Assembly: GCA_013423325.1 (NCBI GenBank)
Contig: BLJB01000029.1
Location: 141-64,140, forward strand
DNA: 64,000 nucleotides
Source: Usnea hakonensis
Lineage: Eukaryota > Ascomycota > Lecanoromycetes > Lecanorales > Parmeliaceae
Direction of reading: 5' to 3'
Positions 55,962-64,000 of the stretch are shown in pieces (position 1 is the stretch's first letter; the number at the start of each line of letters is the position of its first letter). Made by a program: the position numbers and the translations under genes. The notes under the pieces were generated by a model. That model worked only from the letters and a program-made list of their open reading frames with translations. It did no database searches and had not been told where the DNA came from.

Positions 55962-56999
55962 TCATGGCGAAGGACTATTAGGATTCCTCAACCTTTTCCG
56001 CTTACCGTGACCCACTGGATGCTCAGGTGGGGTCGTAAACTCCAAAGGTGTGGGGCTCTTGCTTAAACTCTCGGCAGCCTCTGTCCGTTTGTTCTTGGCC
56101 ACAACTTCTCGCACCTTTGATCGGGATTTTTTCGAGGCTCTCAGAGAAGGCGAAGGGTCTGAGCCTTTTTTATCCTTACCACCCTTATCATCGATATGTG
56201 AAGATCCCACGGAGGGACCATCATCATCCCAGTACGCATTCATTCTCTTAGCGAAAGACGCGAGGTCTTCCAATTCCGGACTCTCCGACTTTCGAACCAG
56301 CCATTCCTTTGCCAAATCAGCATCAACTCTACTTTCCAATCGCCAAAGACATTTCAAACTCACATCCGATTCCTTCCGATTCAGTAAGTCTACCGTCCAC
56401 GTCTCGAACCCTGTAGGCGTATCATGCTTCTCATTGAACTCCACCCTCTTGTCTGCCAACTCGAACCCCTCCTCCTCAACAACGTCCCAAGCCACCAACC
56501 CCCGCTTCAAGCATCCCTCCCTCATCAACTGACCCAGCATACCCTTCACCCAAAACAGACTCTCCCATTTCATATCATCCATAATTGTCTTCGGCGACCG
56601 CGGCAAACTCATAACCTTATGCAATTTCTCCATATCTTCAACCTCCGCTAGCAAAATCCTACACAGCAAATCCTTCTCATCCCTCAGATCAATCAAGGCG
56701 TTCTCTCTACAGCCACGGACAGTAGTGAGGCCGGCAAAATCGCGCACCTTGGCCATCCAGTATTTCTGACCCTTTGAATCGGGCTTTTCGTTCGCAGTGC
56801 CGACGATGAAGGCCCATTTGAAATCTCCCTCGCCGACGTCTACCACTCTTTTAATATAGATGCCTATGTAGAGGAGGAGATGACCTGCGCGCGTGGCGTC
56901 AGGTAGAGGGTTGGAAGAGGCGATGGGCCCAGTAAAGGCCCCCGCGCTAGCCAGGCTTGTGTCAGATATCAGCGCTTCAGTCCCTTCGCGACGGCTCAT
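55962..56999 (-). CDS. Fungal family protein of unknown function
   Basis: This single-exon frame encodes 345 aa from the ATG at 56999; codons further upstream in the frame start with TTG only. The core (about residues 35-210) begins GHLLLYIGIYIKRVVDVGEG and continues FKWAFIVGTANE, then LLCRILLAEVEDMEKLHKVM. It resembles an expanded fungal family of unnamed proteins (perhaps DUF6914-related; from memory, low confidence). The C-terminal 100 residues are disordered, Ser/Lys rich and end in KRKRLRNPNSPSP, a possible nuclear signal. The gene ends 41 bp from the convergent PLC-like gene. No activity can be assigned. Confidence 0.7.
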   Translation of the reverse strand: MSRREGTEALISDTSLASAGAFTGPIASSNPLPDATRAGHLLLYIGIYIKRVVDVGEGDFKWAFIVGTANEKPDSKGQKYWMAKVRDFAGLTTVRGCRENALIDLRDEKDLLCRILLAEVEDMEKLHKVMSLPRSPKTIMDDMKWESLFWVKGMLGQLMREGCLKRGLVAWDVVEEEGFELADKRVEFNEKHDTPTGFETWTVDLLNRKESDVSLKCLWRLESRVDADLAKEWLVRKSESPELEDLASFAKRMNAYWDDDGPSVGSSHIDDKGGKDKKGSDPSPSLRASKKSRSKVREVVAKNKRTEAAESLSKSPTPLEFTTPPEHPVGHGKRKRLRNPNSPSP

Positions 57000-58366
57000 T
57001 GTGATTTCACTCACGGGCGTAGAGCCATGTTGGCTTCTTGGGGGGAAATGGAAAGAGATGAGAAACAAGGAAGTCTATGAAACAGACACTTATCACAACG
57101 GACACCCACTGGATTGTATAATATTCGTGTTATTACGGGCAAGTAGATCTACTTTACTTTACTTCTCTTGGATCCTATCCTCACGGCAACCTAGTCAACT
57201 CAGTGACCACTATACTCAGATCGCGGACCCGATCACGGCATTGCTTTCTCGTCTCACCACACGGTCAAACATCGAAAAAGGACCCGAAGCCGAAGTCCAC
57301 CGCGCACATGCGACAATCCCTCTGACATAGTAGTTCGTGACACGCAAATGAATACATCACACGAGAAGACTACCTTCATAATATCTTGCGAAATATTCTC
57401 ATCTACCAAAGATGTCACGAGAACTACGTCGCCTCTCTCCATCCAATTAGCCACCCGAACGCCGCGCTTCTACACTCACCTGCAGTACCACATACTCCCA
57501 ATAAGTAGGTCCCACGCCAACCATCCTTCCTCTTCCAACAAACCTGCTCAGCCAACGCAATCTGCAACCCCACCCTTACATTTTTCCAAATTCCCAAACA
57601 AACAGTATACCAAATCCTCTATCGCATCACCAATGCCTTTACCAGTATGACAATCACTCCCTCAAACACACCAAAAACCGACCAACCAAAAAATCCCGCT
57701 CCAAAGTCTTTCCTTCGAAGCGCCCTTCCCCTCCATCTATAGGCTCATTTTTTTCTTGATGGAAGATTCGGGGCAACCGAGCATTGCGCAAGACATGTGG
57801 GATCAGTCTGCGCATCCCTAAACAATGGCAAAATCTTGACTGAAAAGACATTCACTATTGACATTAAGTTCGAGTTTGACTTGATAGTGTATCTGATTCA
57901 CGTGATGAAGTCGAGACAAGTGGAGGGAGTTTGAGACTGTATCATGGTTCGGGAATGAAGGGTTTGGTCAACGACTTAAAGCTCTAGAGGAAAAGAAATT
58001 GAGGCATTACTTTATAGCCGCTGTACACCACCATCAGCTCTGCTCAGCTGGTAATTCGTAATATCATTCACAGTAGCTGATACTTCTCCGTTGCAAGAGG
58101 TACCTATCTTTGAAGGGGTGAAAGCGCCCGAATTGAATTTTCGAATGTCTTGTATCTTATCACCTTATCTTAGCGTCCTCCTGCCGCCAAGGCCTCGAGA
58201 ACATGCCTCGGCTCACAATCCAGCCAATGATCAAAATCAAAGCATTGCCCACCATTCTGTCCGCAAATAGTCTCAACATATCAGCGACTGCACCTCACCA
58301 TTAACACCCAATCGATACTCTACCCATTACCCCATTAGCCAAATCCACCCAATCCTCTCCCCCACC
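57000..58366. other. Intergenic region
   Basis: This is the divergent gap between the unknown-family gene (minus) and the isomerase gene (plus). Short frames at 57254-57851 show no features. I see nothing else. Confidence 0.5.
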
Positions 58367-59332
58367 ATGACAGACCCCACCGCCCCCCCAGCATGCAAAT
58401 ACTTCAACCTCACCTACCCCCTCCCCTTCGTCGCCCACGTCGAAATCAACCGGCCCGAAAAAATGAACGCTTTCATAGAAGAGTACGTACGTCAACCCGC
58501 CCCCCCCTCTCATCACCACCAGTCTCGTCCCCCCCCCACCCCCCACCCACAAAACCACAGCACTAACCCCCACCCCCCCAGAATGTGGCACGAACTCCCC
58601 CCCCTCTTCACCCACCTCTCCACCTCCCCCACCACCCGCGCCATAATCCTCTCCGGCGCCGGCCCCACCGCCTTCACCACAGGCCTAGACATCCATGCCG
58701 CCTCTTCATCCCCCATGCTCCTCCCCCCCTCCTCCTCCACCCACGACCCCGCCCGCACCGCGACCCTCCTGCGCCGCCACATTGACGCCTTCCAATCCTG
58801 CATCTCGAGCATCGAGCGCTGCGAGAAACCGACCATCGCGGCTCTGCACGGGTGGTGTTTAGGGCTCGGGGTGGACATTGCCGTGTGCTGCGATGTGCGG
58901 ATCTGTGCTTCCGGGACGCGGTTCGGGGTTAAGGAGGTGGACGTGGGGTTAGCGGCGGATATAGGGACATTGAGCCGGTTGCCGAAGGTGGTTGGGAATG
59001 GGAGTTGGGTGAAGGACGTGTGTTTATCGGGGCGGGAGTTTGGGGCGGAGGAGGCGGGGCGGGTGGGGTTTGTGAGTTGGGTTGGGGAGAAGGGGGGGGG
59101 GAAGAAGGAGGTGGTGGGGGAGGCGGAGCGGTGGGCTGGGGGGGTGGCGGGGAAGAGTCCGGTTGCGGTGCAGGGGACGAAGGAGATTTTGAATTGGAGT
59201 TGGGGGCGGAGGGTGGAGGATGGGTTGCGGTATACGAGTGTGTGGAATGCGGGCATGTTGCAGGGTGAGGATACAAGGGAGGCGATGAGGGCTGGGATTA
59301 CGAAGAGGAAGCCGAAGTTTGCGAAGTTGTAG
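58367..59332 (+). CDS. ECH1: Peroxisomal delta(3,5)-delta(2,4)-dienoyl-CoA isomerase
   Basis: This crotonase-fold enzyme shifts double bonds during beta-oxidation of unsaturated fatty acids. Two exons (58367-58482 and 58582-59332) give 288 aa; the 99-bp C-rich intron (GTACGT...CCCCAG) is also open in frame, but splicing restores NAFIEE|MWHELPPLF. The oxyanion-hole regions are ILSGAGPTAFTTGLDIHA and AALHGWCLGLGVDIA. The active-site acids match the family exactly: RFGVKEVDVGLAADIGTL holds the Glu (KEVD) and Asp (AAD) of dienoyl-CoA isomerase, followed by RLPKVVGN. The C-terminus KFAKL ends in AKL, a PTS1 peroxisomal signal. The gene is very rich in C runs on its coding strand in the 5' half and G runs in the 3' half. 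Confidence 0.93.
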   Translation: MTDPTAPPACKYFNLTYPLPFVAHVEINRPEKMNAFIEEYVRQPAPPSHHHQSRPPPTPHPQNHSTNPHPPRMWHELPPLFTHLSTSPTTRAIILSGAGPTAFTTGLDIHAASSSPMLLPPSSSTHDPARTATLLRRHIDAFQSCISSIERCEKPTIAALHGWCLGLGVDIAVCCDVRICASGTRFGVKEVDVGLAADIGTLSRLPKVVGNGSWVKDVCLSGREFGAEEAGRVGFVSWVGEKGGGKKEVVGEAERWAGGVAGKSPVAVQGTKEILNWSWGRRVEDGLRYTSVWNAGMLQGEDTREAMRAGITKRKPKFAKL

Positions 59333-60181
59333 TGGTTGGGGCGTTGAGGTGGGTCACACAGCTGTTTGCTCTACAGGAAAGGAAAGGGCCGGGTGGGGAA
59401 GGGAATTGGGTCGAGGCTCAGATTAAGATCGGATTTTTGGGACTAAGGCGCCTACTAAGGTGCCTACATGGAGGTAGGTAGTATGAAGGGTATACTCGAG
59501 TCACGATTGTCCAAGAACGCTCTTGCTTGCCCAAAGAATGAAAGGTTCCATCAATCTGTGTCTACGTGAATGAATGGGTAGATTTTCCAAGAACCATGAT
59601 CCAGTATCACTTGCAGCTGAGCTAGTGGAAGCTATGATGTCGCTGCCTAGAAGGCTCGGAGAAGAATCCTTCCCCCAGATATTTGATTTTCGACTGTGTC
59701 TCCGGTCCCCGTTACTGCCGAGATCATTTGATATGCTTGACGAGGATGACCTGAGTACGTGCATCGATACTGGGAATGATAGCACGAGTGTGGAGTATGC
59801 CGTAAATTTCTCTCGCGTTGTGATGGGCCTGAAAGACATTTAGGGCGTCAGGCGTAAGGAGAAAGGGACTGAAATCTAGAGCCGGCTGAACGAATTAGTA
59901 GGGACGACGTGAAGACTGATTTAAAGGAACGCCGCACACTTTTCAGATCAGATTAGAGCGACTTAGCTTTCCGGCATGTACTCCTTTAATCTGGTTGAAA
60001 GATCCCCTTCGCTTGGCAGCAAGCGGTCTACTCTGATCCGGGAGCGACCTTTTTGACCTTGACAAAGCAAGTACATTTAGAGAGTCCTCGGAAGTCCTCG
60101 TGCCGTTGTGCATAGATAAGAGTAATGAGGTTTGCTCGACATCATGGGCTGCTGCTGGAGTATGTACTGATCCACAAGATC
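59333..60181. other. Intergenic region
   Basis: This lies between convergent genes. Frames at 59501-59843 (both strands) and 59943-60185 (minus) show no recognisable domain. I see nothing else. Confidence 0.5.
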
Positions 60182-61445
60182 TCACAGTCCAAGACCCTCA
60201 ATGCATCTTCTGAGGTGCTCAATTTGCAGGACCTGAACACATATATGATTGTACCCCTCGGGGCGTTGTTGATGGTCGGCGTTATGACTTGCGACACATG
60301 AATCGTTCGAAAATCGCTCATGCCACGAGCTTTGTCTGTCCCTCATTTCTTGGACCACACCAAATAAGCCGCCGGGATCCTCAGAACTGCCGAGCACCTC
60401 CTGTGCTACAGCCTTCCGGGCTAGAGTTCGCCATTCATCACCACTGAGGTCGATGTTTAAGGCCATAGGACAGTCTGGGAGTCCGGTGTGCCGGCTATCG
60501 AACAGCGACGATGGATCGCTGAACCGAAGCGCTATCTTGTCAGTCTGCTTGGACCTCTCATCAATATGTTTGAGGAGCTTTGCATACTCCATGATCAGCA
60601 ATTGTAGGAGTGTCCCGAGCAACATGGAATTTTGTATTGCAGTGTTTGGCATTCGCGAACAGTTATGGCATGCAACAACGCTGCGGCTGAGGCCGACTGC
60701 ACTTCTCAAAAACCCGGCAGAATATGGGAACGAGGGTGCTGGTAACAACTGAAACTTTGCCAGCATAGAGTAGAGATTGGATAGACAAGAGCAACTAGTC
60801 ACTGCATCCCCAACTGTGTTATTATTGCCATCTAGCTCGGGGGAGGTGTTGGGTGGAGTATGCAACGGCGCGGCATAATCTGCAAGAATTGCAAAGGGTT
60901 GGCCAAGAATCTGTGAAGAGTCCCAGCTAGGAAAGCCTTGTTCAAGATTGGGGGTCTGGCCTTCGGGAACGCCTAAGCTGAAGATATCCGTACTTGGAGG
61001 TAGTGACCCGTTTTCTGCTCCGAACGCTAACGATTTATGCCGTTCAAAGCTACCGCCTGAGAATTGGAAGCCTTCCGTCTCCAATTCCGGCTCAGTCGCA
61101 GAGAAGTCCCCAAGAATCGAGTCTCTTGATCCCACATCTACTGGATCAATGGCTTGGACCTCCGACAATCCAACGCTTCCACTGTTGCCCTTTGTAGCGT
61201 CTTCCTCTTCATGACGCCGCTTTCGTGGTCTTCCTATAGTCTTTTTCTGCGAGTAGTGGCAGGTGACGCTCTCCATTTTGCAACGTAAGCATCCTCCAAG
61301 TTCTCCCGAACATTTCAGCTTTCGTGTACCTGTAAATCGCATTCGTGAGCTAATATACTTTCAGTCGATCCATAGGGAAGTCCCTACGGCACTCATCGCA
61401 GGAACGGAGCGTCTTATGGTTCGGAGGTGCGGCGGGGGTGAGCAT
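60182..61445 (-). CDS. Zn2Cys6 transcription factor (AflR-like architecture)
   Basis: Two exons (61445-61388 and 61329-60182) give 401 aa in exact phase. The intron (GTAGGG...TTACAG) splits the zinc cluster. Joined, it reads C-DE-C-RTRKLK-C-(6)-C-LR-C-(6)-C at residues about 16-42, followed by a basic linker (GRPRKRRHEEE). The C-terminal half has the pattern of AflR-type regulators: C-x-C-L..LYSMLAKFQ, SVVACHNCSRM, QNSMLLGTLLQLLIMEYAKLL and the terminal QVLQIEHLRRCIEGLGL. Such factors often control secondary-metabolite clusters, but no biosynthetic genes are in this window, so the target is unknown. Confidence 0.92.
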
Positions 61446-62036
61446 GTCTGTCACGTATAGCTTCCTTAGGGAATTTCAGCTGTTCGATAGCTCTCTGCCC
61501 ATATAGTGAGGAAACAAATGATGTGATCTTTGGGCCATCTAGATTTTAAGCCATGAAGTCAGGTTGCCAACATCATTTGTGGTGTAACCTTTGGCCATGA
61601 CTATTCTATGTGGTGTAGAGAACCCTGACAAGAGGACTGTCCTGGTATTATATTACATAACTAGTGCTAGCGGTATCTTTGGTTCAATCTCATTGCGATG
61701 CACTCCGTCACTCTACTCATGCCAACATCGCACAGCCTTCTTCAAGATACAGTGAAGTGCAAGTCCTCCTTGGGTTTACCAGGGAAGTCACCCCAAGGCT
61801 AAGAATGTGCCTGCCCTGTGCATCATGAGGTATGTTCCGCCAATGGATGTCGATAAGGCTGGAGGCTGTGCTGGTGGCGGTTCAACTGCAAGGCATTCTT
61901 CCCAATTTCCAGTGATCTAAATACAGAGTCTTGTCCAGGGTATCTCTCATTCCAAGCCAAGAAAATGCAACATCGCATCAGGAGATCTTGAGTTGGAATC
62001 CCCACGAGGAAGCAAAAATTCATCCTATATCGCTCA
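61446..62036. other. Divergent intergenic region
   Basis: The 591-bp gap lies between the starts of the Zn2Cys6 gene and the HeLo-like gene. A minus-strand frame at 61823-62107 overlaps the next gene and is not supported. Confidence 0.45.
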
Positions 62037-63958
62037 ATGGAGGTAGTCGCAGGTGTCGCTAGCGTGACTGGCGTTGTGGGAATATTGGGCGTTGTCGGAC
62101 ACGCCATTCAAGGCGTTTTGGAGCTCAAGAAGTTCGCTCATTCAGTCTCCACTGCCTCGAAAACAGTGGAGAACTTTCTGGAAGCTATTGAATCCCTTGA
62201 GGGCGCTCTAACAGCCATCTCCGACTTCCTCAAGCGAGCTCCGGAAGCATGGCTTGTTGGTGCAGAAGCCCAGAACATCAAGAGACTCGCATCACAAGTG
62301 ACCAAATGCGGAGATGATATAGAGGAATGGTTGAAAGAAGTGCCCGTACATGATGCCAATTTTTCGAAGTCCACAAGATCCTTGTTCAGGAAGCTTAGTG
62401 TCGCTAGTAATACGCATGCTTACAGAAACCTTCATCAAAGTGTATCGCTACATTGTCAAAGAATGCAAATGAGTCTCAATCTGCTCGGATGGTAAGATTG
62501 TCTTTATCTGTGAAAAGAATGGAGGTCTGAAAAGTCTCTAGCTCCTACGATCTATATATCCTCGAACAAGGTAACGCAATTGCAGGACAGGTCCAAACTG
62601 CTACGGAGGCTCAAAGCGGTTTCCACCAGGTATCAATGGAGGAGTTTGGCAAAATTGATGACAGCTTCGTGACACGACTCAATCCAATTTCTAGTCAACT
62701 GGATCGGCTGGAAAATTCATCGCAGAAAAGTGAAGCTAGCATGTCGAGTATTGCTTCGGATGTTTCTCGCGTGCTCGAGATCCTATCTTCTAGTTCAGCA
62801 CGCGCTACCTCTGCAAATCAAGGAGGTGGACAGACGGATGCTAGCTCAGCAGGTTCTGCAAGAGCAAAGATGAAACATGATCCTTCAAAGCTTTCGCAAC
62901 GGTATCAACAAAAAGCGCGAGTTCAATGGAGTTGCGATTTTCTGCCGGGTATTGAGGATGCATTTTCAGCATCTGGCCAAACCTGCCTCTATTGTGGGGA
63001 CAAGTTTGATGCCGACTCGACAGAATGGTTCATTAAAGGAAGACATCTAGCGGACGAACATAGATATGGAGATTGCAATTTGCTTATTTCGTACGATTCT
63101 GAGGAGGTCTTTCATCGACACATCCAAGAATTTCACGAATGCTCTAATTATCTTTCCCATGACTTCTTGGACAACCATCGTCAAAAAGGTCGAGAAAGAG
63201 GCTTCCATCGGGGCCTAAGAAGCAAACGTCAACATCTGACGGATGACTTTCATAGTATCCGCAGCCGGCGTTTGGGGGCTCTGTTTGCTGACAATCGATG
63301 GTTCGAAGAAATGCATACCCAACCGTGTGACGCAAGACCAACGTCATCTACCAAAATTGTAGAGAAGTCACACCCCGCACAAGGACCATGGGAGCTGGAC
63401 CTTAGTGCCGCTATCAGAGATGAATCTTGTATCGTAGACGGTTTGCTGGTCGCTTCTGCCGTCCGTCTTTGGTCGATTTCCAATCACTGTGCGGGTGATA
63501 TGAAAAAGCCATACTACTCTTTAGGAGATGGCATCAAGGTTTCCAGATATGAATTTGCTAGCCGAAACGGCTTGGCTTTTGGAGCTTCAAGCTTTCTTCA
63601 TGCACATAAAAGGAAGGAAGAGCCTGCATTGGGTAATGCAGAGGTAGCAAGAGAAAGGAATCGGATCAATGCATGGCTTCGGGAGGTCCTGATGAGCTCA
63701 ATTACCATCAAGGCTATTGTATATCACACAATAGGAAAGGACAGTATCCATTCTCCGAACATGAATACTTGGCTGGAAACCACACTAAGGCTATGGGATC
63801 TAGACGAGGCGGCGAAGGAAATGGATGGTCCAGATAATTACTCGGATGGAGCTCTCGATAGTCGGGGTAGCCCCGAGATCCGAAACATTACAGATCACAA
63901 GAGCGCTACAGATTTCCACATGTCACAGGCGCAACAATATGAAATGATCGACAAATAA
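62037..63958 (+). CDS. HeLo-like N-terminal domain protein with C2H2-type zinc-finger region
   Basis: Two exons (62037-62491 and 62542-63958) give 623 aa in exact phase; the 50-bp intron has donor GTAAGA and acceptor CTCTAG. Residues 1-150 resemble the fungal STAND N-terminal HeLo-like helical bundle: a small-residue-rich first helix (ASVTGVVGILGVVGHAIQG) followed by LKKFAHSVSTASKTVENFL. A Ser-rich helical segment precedes a zinc-finger region at about 300-370 (CLYCGDKF, HLADEH, RHIQEFHEC). The C-terminal about 200 residues have no recognised domain. There is no NTPase. In relatives the HeLo-like domain can act in membranes during cell death; here the fusion to zinc fingers suggests signalling or nucleic-acid binding, which is inference. 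It ends just before the window edge. Confidence 0.75.
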
Positions 63959-64000
63959 CGAAGTGGAGGGTACGATGCCCTTTTTGCGCGAAGGCTGAAA

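Noticed and set aside
58513..59276. Long minus-strand frames opposite the dienoyl-CoA isomerase
   Set aside because: They are Pro/Thr/Ser-rich shadows of the C- and G-rich isomerase gene, whose active-site motifs fix the true frame.

Overview
The window is nuclear DNA of a filamentous ascomycete (Pezizomycotina). The reasons are genes broken by 44-100 bp GT-AG introns with CTGAC-like branch points, two Zn2Cys6 regulators, many MFS transporters, a DUF6604 protein, fungal NLR-type and HeLo-like modules, and a peroxisomal dienoyl-CoA isomerase ending in AKL. I cannot fix the class or species. Gene models were spliced by eye. Where all exon lengths sum to a multiple of three and domain motifs join across the junction I treat the model as reliable.

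Layout. 0-16 kb: a small cysteine-rich secreted precursor with Kex2-type sites and an in-frame stop (912-1667), a DHA1 drug transporter (3833-5575), an unrecognised basic/acidic protein (6807-7509), a tRNA-like repeat (7931-8032), a 509-bp hAT-type MITE with a target-site duplication (9499-10007), an alpha/beta-hydrolase module of NLR type lacking its NACHT (10406-11899) abutting an aminoglycoside-phosphotransferase-like pseudogene, and a divergent pair encoding the two halves of a Tm-1-like protein (12898-15511). 16-30 kb: a DUF6604 protein, then a polysaccharide-type locus made of a processive family 2 glycosyltransferase (23305-24928) flanked by two acyltransferase-3 membrane proteins, one of them fused to a GH16-like ectodomain (19160-22666 and 25878-27239), then an FCY2-type purine-cytosine permease (28062-29895). 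30-41 kb: a 3-kb gene-poor stretch, a DHA2 transporter, a Zn2Cys6 factor, an ACS-family anion permease and a divergent TauD-type dioxygenase. 41-48 kb: a large AAA+ ATPase facing a DUF7708-type protein. 48-54 kb: a gene-poor, repeat-rich region with a second tRNA-like element, a decayed gene and its probable tandem paralogue. 54-64 kb: a PLC-like phosphodiesterase, an unknown family protein, dienoyl-CoA isomerase, a second Zn2Cys6 regulator and a HeLo-like/zinc-finger protein.

How genes may work together. The glycosyltransferase would polymerise and export a glycan that the two acyltransferases could decorate at the membrane. The ACS permease and TauD dioxygenase share a promoter and fit uptake plus oxidation of a small anionic (for example sulfonate) substrate, possibly with the neighbouring Zn2Cys6 factor. 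The UPF0261 and TIM-barrel genes share a 299-bp promoter and correspond to one fused protein in plants. Several accessory genes (NLR-type hydrolase, DUF7708, HeLo-like) belong to families linked to fungal self/non-self recognition.
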